From the NCBI GenBank assembly GCA_026421135.1, contig JAPKCR010000013.1, positions 1-13,765 on the forward strand: a stretch of DNA of 13,765 bases. Reading direction: 5' to 3'. How positions within the stretch are numbered: position 1 is the stretch's first letter; every line of letters begins with the position of its first letter. A model generated the notes under the pieces. That model did no database searches and had not been told where the DNA came from. It saw only the letters and a program-made list of their open reading frames with translations. The DNA is from Sulfitobacter sp. Its GTDB lineage: Bacteria; Pseudomonadota; Alphaproteobacteria; Rhodobacterales; Rhodobacteraceae. Shown piece by piece: positions 6,624-13,509 of this stretch. The translations under genes and the position numbers were made by a program.

Positions 6624-7904
6624 TCAATCCGCCGCTTCAATCTTGTTCAGACCAATTGCCGCAACGGCGGCGCCTGCTGCCATAACCGCAAACAAAACCA
6701 GTGTCGCAGTCGGACCGACCAGCGCAGCCCCGCCACCGGCAAAGCCCACAAACAGTAGCAGCACGCCAATCACCGTATTGGAAACTGCTGCATAGGCGGA
6801 ACGCTGATTCTTTGGGGACATGTCCACCAGATAGGTTGAACGGCCTTGGCGAACACCATGATATGCGATCATCAGGACGAACAGCACCAGCGGCATTGCC
6901 CAGATTTGCGTGGCCAACCCCAGTACGCTCAGCGCCACAGCCGCCAGCATCGCCACAGCACCTACGATCCCCGTCAGCATCAACACCTTGCGGCTGGACC
7001 GATCTGACAAGCGCCCCCAGACATATGAGCTAAGGAAGGAGGCCAACGCCGATGCTAACACCAAAGCGCCCAACTGCCCAAGGGCAGATTGGCCCTCGCC
7101 CCCGGCAAGCACCACGAGATACGGCGGGGCCAGTGCTGTTGACGCCAATAGCCCGCGCACAAGGATAAAGCGGCGCAGGTTCGCGTCCTCTTTCAAGATC
7201 TTGAAATTGGCCCCCTTCGCCTTTGACGGGTCGCTTTTTGTTTCCTTCAGTGTGGAAAACAACAGCGCCGCCACGCCCCACAGACAGGCTGCCAATGCGA
7301 TTGCAGCAGTGACAATCCGGCTGTCCTTGAACAGGCCTGACATCAACAAGATCGCCAAGATCACCACGCCCATCGACGATACCGATCCCGCCAACCCTGT
7401 AATTGCGCCACGTCGCGACTGGCCGACTGTCTTGCCCAATATATCCTTGTAGGACACCGAACAGACCGCCCGCGACAACGCCAGCCCGGCAAGGGCCGCA
7501 CAAATGGCAAACCCCGCCGCGGCCCCATTCAGCGTAAGGGCCGCCAATACGATCAGCGCCGCGAATATCCCCTGCCCCGCGCTGCCTAGTACCCACGCCC
7601 ATTTGCGCCGCTGCATGGCCTGCACCCATGACGCCATCAGCATCTGCGGCAGCAATGCGCCGCCTTCTCGGATCGGGACCAGCGCCCCTGCAAATACCGC
7701 CGGCGCGCCAAGCGAGGTCAAAAGCCACGATAACATTAGCTTGGGGTCAATCAGCCCGTCCGCGACCTTGGTCATCGACAGGCTGGCAACATGGCGCATC
7801 GCGTTTGGCGCTTCGGCCTTTTGCGCCCCCTTTGACAGATCGTTGGCGTCGCCGTCTGCCCCCGAGAGTTGCTCGAAAGCCCGCTGCGCCAACCCGTTCT
7901 GCAT
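6624..7904 (-). CDS. Major facilitator superfamily transporter
   Basis: A 426-aa integral membrane protein with many hydrophobic segments separated by short loops. The cytoplasmic motif GRLSDRSSRKVLML in the second half matches the MFS motif A pattern G-x-x-x-D-R-x-x-R, and LVPIREGG and YHGVRQGRSTYLVDM lie near other conserved loops. The N-terminal 40 residues are hydrophilic. The start at 7904 is chosen because AGGGA lies 8 bases upstream; the frame continues to an ATG at 8018, which has no ribosome site and overlaps the likely thrS promoter. Substrate cannot be told. It is followed after 61 bases by the 77-aa gene on the same strand and could be the head of that operon. A strong dyad lies just upstream. 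Confidence 0.88.
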   Translation of the reverse strand: MQNGLAQRAFEQLSGADGDANDLSKGAQKAEAPNAMRHVASLSMTKVADGLIDPKLMLSWLLTSLGAPAVFAGALVPIREGGALLPQMLMASWVQAMQRRKWAWVLGSAGQGIFAALIVLAALTLNGAAAGFAICAALAGLALSRAVCSVSYKDILGKTVGQSRRGAITGLAGSVSSMGVVILAILLMSGLFKDSRIVTAAIALAACLWGVAALLFSTLKETKSDPSKAKGANFKILKEDANLRRFILVRGLLASTALAPPYLVVLAGGEGQSALGQLGALVLASALASFLSSYVWGRLSDRSSRKVLMLTGIVGAVAMLAAVALSVLGLATQIWAMPLVLFVLMIAYHGVRQGRSTYLVDMSPKNQRSAYAAVSNTVIGVLLLFVGFAGGGAALVGPTATLVLFAVMAAGAAVAAIGLNKIEAAD

Positions 7905-7929
7905 CCTATCGGTCCCTATCGTGTTGTCT

Positions 7930-7953
7930 GTTGCGTCACTATCATGACGCAAC
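7930..7953. promoter_or_regulatory. Perfect 9-bp dyad upstream of the MFS gene, putative operator
   Basis: GTTGCGTCA (7930-7938) and TGACGCAAC (7945-7953) form a perfect inverted repeat around a 6-base centre, 26 bases upstream of the chosen MFS start. The spacing and symmetry fit a dimeric helix-turn-helix repressor site. No such regulator gene is in the window, so the binder is unknown. It could also form an RNA hairpin in the leader. Confidence 0.4.
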
Positions 7954-7992
7954 GCGCCAGCCCGCAAAGAAGTTTCCAGCACCCCCAAGTTG

Positions 7993-8021
7993 TTGACAAC
8001 GCGGCCCCACGCGGCCATCTA
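7993..8021 (+). promoter_or_regulatory. Candidate thrS promoter
   Basis: A perfect -35 TTGACA (7993-7998) is followed after 17 bases by CATCTA (8016-8021), a poor -10; TCTAAC at 8018 with a 19-base spacer is an alternative. Either gives a leader of roughly 50-60 bases before the thrS ATG. I saw no T-box-like or attenuator structure in it. Confidence 0.35.
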
Positions 8022-8082
8022 ACGCAAGCACATAACCCGCAACCGGGCGTCTCGTAGGCGCCAAACCGACGAGGAGGCCCAA

Positions 8083-10029
8083 ATGGCCCAGATCACTCTC
8101 ACCCTTCCCGATGGCAATGCACGACAGTACGACGCAGGTATCACTGCGGGCGACGTTGCCAATGACATCTCAAAATCGCTTGGTAAAAAAGCGATCAGTG
8201 CCACCGTGAACGGTGCGCATTTCGATCTGGCATGGCCGATTGACGCCGATGCAAGCATCGCGATCCACACCATGGCGGACGAGGATCAGGCAAACGAACT
8301 GGTGCGCCATGACCTTGCCCACATCATGGCCCGCGCCGTTCAGGAAATCTGGCCCGATACCAAGGTTACCATCGGTCCTGTGATCAAGGACGGCTGGTAT
8401 TACGACTTTGACCGCTCAGAACCCTTCACTCCAGAAGACCTTGGTGCGATCGAAAAGAAGATGAAAGAGATCATCAACGCCCGCGATCCTGTCCGCACCG
8501 AAGTCTGGGACCGCCTCCGCGCGATCAAGCATTACGAAGATCTAGGCGAACCCTATAAAGTCGAGCTGATCGAAAGCATTCCGGGCGATGAGCCGTTGCG
8601 CATGTATTGGCATGGCGACTGGCAAGACTTGTGCCGTGGTCCGCATCTGCAACACACAGGCCAAGTGCCCGGCGACTCGTTCAAACTGATGTCCATCGCA
8701 GGTGCCTATTGGCGCGGCGATAGCGACCGCGCCATGTTGCAACGCATCTACGGCGTGGCATTCACCGGCAAGGAAAAGCTGCGCGCGCATCTGAACATGC
8801 TCGAAGAAGCCGCCAAGCGTGACCACCGCAAGTTGGGCCGCGAGATGGACCTGTTCCACATGCAAGAAGAAGCCCCCGGTCAGATCTTCTGGCACCCTAA
8901 TGGTTGGCTGATCTACACCCAGCTTCAGGACTATATGCGCCGCAAGCAACGCGCAGGTGGCTACGTCGAGGTAAATACGCCTCAGGTTGTTGACCGCAAA
9001 TTGTGGGAAAAATCCGGCCACTGGGACAAGTACCAAGAGCACATGTTCATCGTTGAAGTCGACGAAGACCACGCCCGCGAGAAATCCGTGAACGCGCTCA
9101 AGCCGATGAACTGTCCCTGCCACGTGCAGATCTTTAATCAGGGCATGAAATCCTATCGCGACCTGCCCCTGCGCATGGCCGAATTCGGCTCGTGCAACCG
9201 GTACGAACCATCGGGTGCATTGCACGGCATCATGCGCGTGCGTGGCTTTACCCAAGACGACGGCCACATCTTTTGCCGCGAGGACCAGATCGAGGAAGAG
9301 ACCTTGATTTACATCGAATTCCTGTCTGCGATCTACAAAGACCTCGGCTTCGAAAACTTTAAGGTCAAATTCTCGGATCGTCCCGACACCCGTGCCGGAT
9401 CGGACGAAGTTTGGGACAAAGCCGAAGCGGCCTTGCTATCTGCCACCCGAAAAGCCGGGATCGAGCCCGAAATCAACCCCGGCGAAGGCGCGTTCTATGG
9501 CCCCAAACTGGAATTCGTGCTGACCGACGCGATTGGACGCGATTGGCAATGTGGCACCCATCAGGTTGATTTTGTGCTGCCCGAACGGCTGGACGCCACC
9601 TATGTCGGGTCCGACGGCGCGAAACATCGCCCCGTAATGCTGCACCGTGCGACCTTGGGATCGTTCGAGCGCTTCATCGGCATCTTGATCGAAGAACACG
9701 CCGGCAAACTGCCATTCTGGCTGGCCCCGCGTCAGGTCGTCGTGGCGTCGATCACCTCTGAGGCGGATGAATATGTCCGCGAGGTTATCGAAACGCTGAC
9801 CGCCGCCGGTATTCGCGCCGAAGCCGATGTTCGCAACGAAAAGATCAACTATAAAGTCCGAGAACATTCGGTCGGCAAGGTGCCTGTAATCCTTGCTGTG
9901 GGTGCCCGCGAAGTCGAAGAGAAAACCGTGTCTGTCCGCCGACTTGGCGAAAAACAAACCTCGGTTCAATCTTTGGCCGATGTCGTAGCTGCGCTTGGTG
10001 TCGAGGCAACTCCCCCCGATCTACGCTAA
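8083..10029 (+). CDS. thrS: Threonyl-tRNA synthetase
   Basis: A complete 648-aa class II synthetase that charges tRNA-Thr in the cytoplasm, of typical bacterial length. Domains in order: TGS (about 1-61); the editing/SAD domain, with His76 and His80 (RHDLAH) and Cys184 and His188 (CRGPH) forming the site that clears Ser-tRNA-Thr; the catalytic core (about 250-540), with zinc ligands Cys344 (MNCPC), His395 (DDGHIFC) and His521 ([13 protein letters not shown]); then the anticodon-binding domain (about 548-640). The motif 2 region [18 protein letters not shown] is present. The start is fixed by AGGAGG 5 bases upstream. It is divergent from the MFS gene and followed by a hairpin. Confidence 0.99.
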   Translation: MAQITLTLPDGNARQYDAGITAGDVANDISKSLGKKAISATVNGAHFDLAWPIDADASIAIHTMADEDQANELVRHDLAHIMARAVQEIWPDTKVTIGPVIKDGWYYDFDRSEPFTPEDLGAIEKKMKEIINARDPVRTEVWDRLRAIKHYEDLGEPYKVELIESIPGDEPLRMYWHGDWQDLCRGPHLQHTGQVPGDSFKLMSIAGAYWRGDSDRAMLQRIYGVAFTGKEKLRAHLNMLEEAAKRDHRKLGREMDLFHMQEEAPGQIFWHPNGWLIYTQLQDYMRRKQRAGGYVEVNTPQVVDRKLWEKSGHWDKYQEHMFIVEVDEDHAREKSVNALKPMNCPCHVQIFNQGMKSYRDLPLRMAEFGSCNRYEPSGALHGIMRVRGFTQDDGHIFCREDQIEEETLIYIEFLSAIYKDLGFENFKVKFSDRPDTRAGSDEVWDKAEAALLSATRKAGIEPEINPGEGAFYGPKLEFVLTDAIGRDWQCGTHQVDFVLPERLDATYVGSDGAKHRPVMLHRATLGSFERFIGILIEEHAGKLPFWLAPRQVVVASITSEADEYVREVIETLTAAGIRAEADVRNEKINYKVREHSVGKVPVILAVGAREVEEKTVSVRRLGEKQTSVQSLADVVAALGVEATPPDLR

Positions 10030-10047
10030 AGATACTGTAACAATCCT

Positions 10048-10077
10048 ATCCGGGCGGTAATTCCAGTCCGCCCGGAT
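10048..10077 (+). terminator. Hairpin downstream of thrS, likely terminator
   Basis: ATCCGGGCGG (10048-10057) and CCGCCCGGAT (10068-10077) form a perfect 10-bp GC-rich stem with a 10-base loop, 18 bases after the thrS stop. The following GTGACAGTTTGTTT is only moderately T-rich, so termination may be partial. Confidence 0.6.
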
Positions 10078-10099
10078 GTGACAGTTTGTTTCAGAAAAG

Positions 10100-10143
10100 G
10101 CCCGTTTTCGGTGTTTTTCCGCCCATTATTACAAAAAACGGGC
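10100..10143. repeat. Inverted repeat between thrS and the buf operon
   Basis: GCCCGTTTT (10100-10108) and AAAACGGGC (10135-10143) are perfect inverted arms separated by 26 bases rich in T and C. It may be a second termination structure or a regulator site upstream of the precursor gene. Nothing else is recognised in the 223-base gap 10030-10252 apart from this, the thrS hairpin and a weak promoter candidate. Confidence 0.4.
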
Positions 10144-10186
10144 AAGTTTCCTGACTTTCATGTGAGACACTTTGACGTGAGTAGCT

Positions 10187-10214
10187 TTGTCGCACCATCA
10201 CGGCTTTAAATAAG
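10187..10214 (+). promoter_or_regulatory. Weak candidate promoter of the buf operon
   Basis: TTGTCG (10187-10192) and AATAAG (10209-10214) each match the sigma-70 hexamers at 4 of 6 positions with a 16-base spacer. Bufferin operons in Caulobacter depend on the ECF factor SigF; a CGAA occurs at 10218-10221, but I find no matching GTAACC-like -35 in front of it. Confidence 0.25.
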
Positions 10215-10237
10215 TTACGAATACAGAACATCCAATG

Positions 10238-10243
10238 AGGAGG
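10238..10243 (+). promoter_or_regulatory. Strong ribosome binding site of the precursor gene
   Basis: AGGAGG lies 9 bases before the ATG at 10253. An earlier in-frame ATG at 10235 immediately precedes and overlaps this site's context and so cannot use it, which decides the start at 10253. The near-perfect site fits high expression of a peptide precursor. Confidence 0.75.
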
Positions 10244-10252
10244 AACACCAAC

Positions 10253-10555
10253 ATGTCCAACACAATGAAAACTTTCGCCGTCGCCGGTGCCGTTGCAGCA
10301 GCTATGGCCGCCTACAGCACCCCAGCCGATGCCGCAGCCAAAGAAAAATGCTATGGCGTTGCCCTTGCTGGTGCCAATGATTGTGCCGCTGGTCCGGGGA
10401 CCACCTGCGCTGGTACTTCAGTCACCGATTACCAAGGCAATTCTTGGACACTGGTTGACACGGGCACCTGCGAATCCATGGAACTGCCCGAAATGGCAGA
10501 CGGAACCGAGCGCAAAGGCTCCCTTGAGCCGCTTGATCGCGACTTGCCAGCATAA
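10253..10555 (+). CDS. bufA1: Bufferin-type RiPP precursor (DUF2282 family)
   Basis: A 100-aa exported peptide precursor. It has an n-region with Lys6, a hydrophobic alanine-rich stretch (about 7-20), and an AxA-type signal peptidase site near 27-29 (ADAAA). The core begins KEKCYG and carries four cysteines at 33, 44, 52 and 73; [18 protein letters not shown] (39-56) is the hallmark of DUF2282 precursors, now known as bufferins. In characterised bufferins, core cysteines are converted to thiooxazole-type groups by the DUF692 enzyme, and the exported product sequesters copper. Residues 74-100 form an acidic tail ending EPLDRDLPA that looks unlikely to be modified. It heads a four-gene operon with its modification enzymes. 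Bufferin function for this copy is inferred from family and context; the modified residues cannot be seen in sequence. Confidence 0.9.
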   Translation: MSNTMKTFAVAGAVAAAMAAYSTPADAAAKEKCYGVALAGANDCAAGPGTTCAGTSVTDYQGNSWTLVDTGTCESMELPEMADGTERKGSLEPLDRDLPA

Positions 10556-10567
10556 ACCGATCTTGGC

Positions 10568-10592
10568 GCAGGCAGCGATCATCGCTGCCTGC
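10568..10592 (+). other. Perfect 12-bp hairpin between bufA1 and bufB
   Basis: GCAGGCAGCGAT (10568-10579) pairs fully with ATCGCTGCCTGC (10581-10592) around one central base, the closing pairs opening into a small loop. It lies 12 bases after the precursor stop and 36 bases before the bufB start, with no T-tract behind it. It most likely stabilises the precursor mRNA 3' end or causes partial termination, so that precursor outweighs enzyme. Confidence 0.65.
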
Positions 10593-10628
10593 CCACCCCT
10601 TTGAATACAAACCAAGGGAGCGCGCGTC

Positions 10629-11477
10629 ATGCTCGATAGCCAACGCCGCTTTGACCAACTGCCCGCCAGTCCGGGGGTTGGCTATAAGCCCCAACATTTC
10701 AGCGATTTGCAAAGCGACCCCGGTCCCGTCGAATGGATTGAAATCCATGCCGAAAATTATATGGGTGATGGCGGACGTCCACTGGCACAACTCCGTGCGC
10801 TGACCGAACGCTTTGCCCTCTCTGTACATGGTGTCGGCCTTAGTATCGGTGGCGAAACCCCACTGGACGCTGACCACCTGAAACGCGTGAAAAAGCTATG
10901 CGACTGGGCGCAACCTGCCAGCTTTTCCGAACATCTTGCATGGTCCACCCACGGGGCCGAATTTCTGAACGATCTGCTGCCCTTGCCCTATACCGATGCC
11001 ACATTAACCCGCGTCGCAAGCCATATCAGCCAAGTTCAAGATGTCCTGGGCCGTCAGATGTTGCTCGAAAACCCATCCAGTTATCTGGCCTTTGCCGAAT
11101 CCACCCTGTCCGAGACCGAATTTCTGTCCGAACTCGTGCGCAAGACTGGTTGTGGGCTGCTGCTTGACGTCAATAACGTGTTTATCTCGGCTACGAACCT
11201 TGGCCTGTCGGCACAGCAGTATATCGATGCCTATCCGCTGGCCCATGTAGGTGAAATCCACGTTGGCGGCCACGACGAAGACACCGATGATACCGGTGCC
11301 CCCCTTTTAATCGACAGCCATGGCAAACCCGTGGTCGATCCCGTCTGGGCGTTGCTGGACTACACCCTCGCGCAGACCGGACCGAAACCGGTTTTGGTCG
11401 AATGGGACAACGACGTGCCCGACTGGCCCACCCTGCGCGCCGAAGCACAACGCGCAGCAGTTGCGCTCGCGGCATGA
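10629..11477 (+). CDS. bufB: MNIO-family bufferin-modifying enzyme (DUF692)
   Basis: A 282-aa enzyme of the multinuclear non-haem iron-dependent oxidative (MNIO, DUF692, MbnB-like) family, a TIM-barrel that oxidises cysteines of RiPP precursors in the cytoplasm. Visible family motifs: GVGYKPQHF (16-24), EIHAENY (38-44), [11 protein letters not shown] (65-75), SEHLAW (100-105), LLENPSSYL (145-153), [12 protein letters not shown] (177-188), [11 protein letters not shown] (208-218), DSHGKPV (229-235) and VEWDND (257-262). His67, Glu101, Glu147, Asp180, Asn183, His211, Asp229, His231 and Glu258 are the kind of residues that bind the iron cluster, so it appears catalytically intact. GGGAG lies 8 bases before the ATG. 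Its stop overlaps bufC (ATGA). Its substrate should be the DUF2282 peptide encoded just upstream. Confidence 0.95.
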   Translation: MLDSQRRFDQLPASPGVGYKPQHFSDLQSDPGPVEWIEIHAENYMGDGGRPLAQLRALTERFALSVHGVGLSIGGETPLDADHLKRVKKLCDWAQPASFSEHLAWSTHGAEFLNDLLPLPYTDATLTRVASHISQVQDVLGRQMLLENPSSYLAFAESTLSETEFLSELVRKTGCGLLLDVNNVFISATNLGLSAQQYIDAYPLAHVGEIHVGGHDEDTDDTGAPLLIDSHGKPVVDPVWALLDYTLAQTGPKPVLVEWDNDVPDWPTLRAEAQRAAVALAA

Positions 11478-12241
11478 CACGCCAATCCGCCTTTCGCGAT
11501 GGCTTGCTGGACCCGTCCAGCCCAGTTCCCGACGGGCTTGAGGGCACTGGCCACACACCCGCTGGCAAACGTTATGATGTTTACCGCAACAACGTCACCC
11601 ATTCCCTAGCTGCAGCACTGCAAACCGCGTTCCCCCTAGTGCGCAAAATCCTAGGGACACAAAGCTTTGACAGTCTTGCCCCGATTTATGTGCGGGCGTA
11701 TCCGCCGACTTCACCCTTGATGATGCACTATGGCAGTGAATTTCCACAATTTATCGGACAGCTGCCGCAACTTGCGAAACTGGGCTATCTGCCGGATTGC
11801 GCGCGGCTCGATCTGGCGATGCGGTCTTCGTATCATGCCGCTGATGCACCGGCCTTTGATCTTGGCGCGTTTCAACAGCTGTCCCCCGACACGATGATGG
11901 AGCAGACATTCACCCCTGCCCCTGCAACACGAATTTTACGGTCTGCTTGGCCGCTGTTTGATATCTGGCGATTTAACATGGTCGATGGTGCCGCAAAGCC
12001 CGAAATGCGCGCCCAAGACGTAATGATCACACGGCCAGAATTCGACCCGGTGCCCAGGTTGCTGCCCGTCGGGGCGGCCGATTGGCTGGATCATTTGGAC
12101 CAAGGAAAAACCCTGTCCGATGCGCTAGATGCTACCCAAGCCGCGTTTTCCGATTTTGATCTGGCTACGGCACTAACCACAGCATTCACAAGCGGCGCAT
12201 TTTGCGCAAAAACAAAGGCCTCAGATGCAAAAATTGCTTAA
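11474..12241 (+). CDS. bufC: Bufferin maturation partner protein (DUF2063)
   Basis: A 255-aa protein with the DUF2063 pattern: RYDVYRNNV (33-41), [13 protein letters not shown] (49-61), [19 protein letters not shown] (76-94) and [10 protein letters not shown] (106-115) in the N-terminal helical domain, then a less conserved C-terminal domain with [11 protein letters not shown]. In bufferin and related MNIO systems this partner brings the precursor to the DUF692 enzyme; early names describe the N-terminus as DNA-binding-like. The start is the ATGA junction at 11474, translationally coupled to bufB; the frame is open to 11402 but only inside bufB. It overlaps the DoxX gene by 17 bases at its end. 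Confidence 0.92.
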   Translation: MTRQSAFRDGLLDPSSPVPDGLEGTGHTPAGKRYDVYRNNVTHSLAAALQTAFPLVRKILGTQSFDSLAPIYVRAYPPTSPLMMHYGSEFPQFIGQLPQLAKLGYLPDCARLDLAMRSSYHAADAPAFDLGAFQQLSPDTMMEQTFTPAPATRILRSAWPLFDIWRFNMVDGAAKPEMRAQDVMITRPEFDPVPRLLPVGAADWLDHLDQGKTLSDALDATQAAFSDFDLATALTTAFTSGAFCAKTKASDAKIA

Positions 12242-12767
12242 TATCTACGACACGCTCACCATGCGACTGGTCCAGCAAAACTGGCTGTTGCCGACCCTCG
12301 CGCGGCTGGTGTTCGCGGCTGTTCTGGCGGTCTACTTCTTTAATTCAGGGCTGACGAAATTGGGTGACGGATTTGGCGGCGTGCTAAATCCAAGCGCTGG
12401 TGCCTATGTCCAAATCCTGCCCAAAGCGTTTGAATCCGCAGGCTATGACACTTCGGCGTTAAGCGCGCATCACCATGGGATCGTAATAGCCGGCATTGTC
12501 GCCGAATTCTTGCTGCCTTTGCTTATTTTGCTAGGTTTATTCACCCGCGCAGCGGCACTTGGGATGGTCGGGTTTATCATCCTTCAGTCGGTGACCGATC
12601 TTTATGGGCACGGTCAGGCTGATGCCTTGGGACGCTGGTTCGACCGCATACCCGACGCTGCCATTCTTGACCAACGGGCCCTATGGCTGTTTCTGCTGGT
12701 TACACTTATTGTAAAAGGTGCTGGCCCGCTGTCCCTCGATAAGCTGTTGGTCGCGCGTTGGCGCTAA
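12225..12767 (+). CDS. DoxX-family membrane protein of the bufferin operon
   Basis: A 180-aa inner-membrane protein with about four hydrophobic segments (roughly 25-42, 84-104, 107-122 and 151-166). The first carries FNSGLTKLGDG, typical of DoxX/DoxD proteins. It is the fourth member of the operon, as in gigPABT of Cupriavidus (gigT) and many bufferin loci, where DoxX-like proteins are thought to help with redox or metal handling at the membrane; the exact job is not established. The ATG lies inside the end of bufC (17-base overlap), preceded by AAAGG. A His-rich HHHG (82-85) and the SVTDLYGHG loop are possible metal contacts, a guess from sequence. Its stop overlaps the convergent reductase stop by 4 bases. 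Confidence 0.88.
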   Translation: MQKLLNIYDTLTMRLVQQNWLLPTLARLVFAAVLAVYFFNSGLTKLGDGFGGVLNPSAGAYVQILPKAFESAGYDTSALSAHHHGIVIAGIVAEFLLPLLILLGLFTRAAALGMVGFIILQSVTDLYGHGQADALGRWFDRIPDAAILDQRALWLFLLVTLIVKGAGPLSLDKLLVARWR

Positions 12768-13078
12768 AGGCCTAGGGCATCCTGAACCTGCTTGGTCCAC
12801 CCAAGAAACAGCTTTCCTTCTTTTTCGATCAACGGTCGCTTCATCAAGGCGGGGTGCTGCGCGATCAGCGATAGCGGGTCTTGTTCCCGCGCCTCGGCGT
12901 CTAGCCCGCGCCAGGTGGTCGACCGAGTGTTCATCAGCGCAGCGCCAAATTGCGCAAACGCCTGCTGCATCACATCATCGGGCACACCCTCCAAACGAAC
13001 ATCGACAAGCTGCGCGTCAGGTAATTCCTGCATCGCTTTCCGGCAGGTATCGCAGTTCTTAAGCCCGTAAATTATCAT
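12764..13078 (-). CDS. ArsC/YffB-family thioredoxin-fold reductase
   Basis: A 104-aa single-domain ArsC-like protein. The N-terminal strand and active-site loop read IYGLKNCDTCRKA (3-15), giving a C-x-x-C with Cys9 and Cys12, which YffB proteins with NCDTIKK lack. NTRSTTWRGL (50-59) and HPALMKRPLI (75-84), with the cis-proline loop, match YffB/Spx-type members better than true arsenate reductases. The likely role is a cytoplasmic thiol reductase or regulator-like protein; arsenate reduction should not be assumed. It converges on the DoxX gene, the two stop codons overlapping within CTAA. Confidence 0.9.
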   Translation of the reverse strand: MIIYGLKNCDTCRKAMQELPDAQLVDVRLEGVPDDVMQQAFAQFGAALMNTRSTTWRGLDAEAREQDPLSLIAQHPALMKRPLIEKEGKLFLGWTKQVQDALGL

Positions 13079-13246
13079 TTGCGCATCATTTCCTTAGGTA
13101 TCCATTCCGAAAGCCGCCATTGCCTCAGAAATTTTCTTGATTTTCGTCTGAACCGGACAATCTTTTAGCATAGGTCAACCAGACGACCATGGTGCGACCT
13201 GAATGCCACGGTAAGACATGCTACTCAACAGGAGGCTCCGAAGGAC

Positions 13247-13453
13247 ATGCCAGCAGGAACCGTAAAATGGTTTAACACGACCAAAGGATATGGATTTATC
13301 GCGCCAGACAATGGCGGCACGGATGTGTTCGTTCACATTTCAGCCGTCGAACGTTCCGGCCTTACCGGCCTAGCAGATGATCAAAAGGTTAAATTTGAAT
13401 TATCCGAGGGGCGCGATGGCCGCCAGGTGGCGTCGGACCTAAGCATTTTGTAG
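13247..13453 (+). CDS. Cold-shock domain protein (CspA family)
   Basis: A 68-aa single cold-shock domain protein that binds single-stranded RNA and DNA. RNP1 is KGYGFI (13-18) and RNP2 is VFVHIS (27-32); the opening GTVKWFN is canonical. AGGAGG lies 11 bases upstream of the ATG. The 168-base gap upstream (13079-13246) should hold its promoter and 5' leader, but I see no convincing promoter hexamers there. Paralogues are common in this group and not all are cold-induced, so the symbol is left blank. Confidence 0.97.
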   Translation: MPAGTVKWFNTTKGYGFIAPDNGGTDVFVHISAVERSGLTGLADDQKVKFELSEGRDGRQVASDLSIL

Positions 13454-13454
13454 T

Positions 13455-13482
13455 AAAAAAGCCCGATGCGTGTACACCGGGC
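13455..13482 (-). terminator. Rho-independent terminator of the minus-strand secreted-protein gene
   Basis: Read on the minus strand, GCCCG (13482-13478) pairs with CGGGC (13465-13461), with the palindrome GTGTACAC inside the loop, and is followed directly by TTTTTT (13460-13455). It begins 28 bases past the stop codon at 13510 and ends right at the cold-shock gene's stop. On the plus strand no T-tract follows, so it serves mainly the minus strand. Confidence 0.75.
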
Positions 13483-13509
13483 CATTCGAAAAATCCTGGG
13501 GTGACGCGT

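Noticed and set aside
7030..7728. 232-aa Gly/Arg-rich frame overlapping the MFS gene on the same strand
   Set aside because: It is the MFS gene read in another frame, producing Gly/Arg-rich low-complexity protein with no start signal.
7905..8018. Longer MFS start at 8018
   Set aside because: No ribosome binding site, overlaps the likely thrS promoter and contains a perfect dyad; 7904 has AGGGA at 8 bases.
8542..9969. 241-aa and 177-aa minus-strand open frames opposite thrS
   Set aside because: Antisense shadows of a highly conserved synthetase; compositions are His/Val-rich artefacts of codon usage.
10196..10221. SigF-type ECF promoter (GTAACC / CGAA) for the buf operon as in Caulobacter
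   Set aside because: A CGAA is present at 10218-10221, but the sequence about 16 bases upstream is CCATCA, not a GTAACC-like element.
12764..13078. Arsenate resistance gene as partner of the buf operon
   Set aside because: The motifs fit the YffB/Spx branch rather than true ArsC, and the gene is convergent, not in the operon.
13137..13171. TTGATT / TAGCAT as a cold-shock gene promoter
   Set aside because: The spacing is 23 bases, too long for a sigma-70 promoter.
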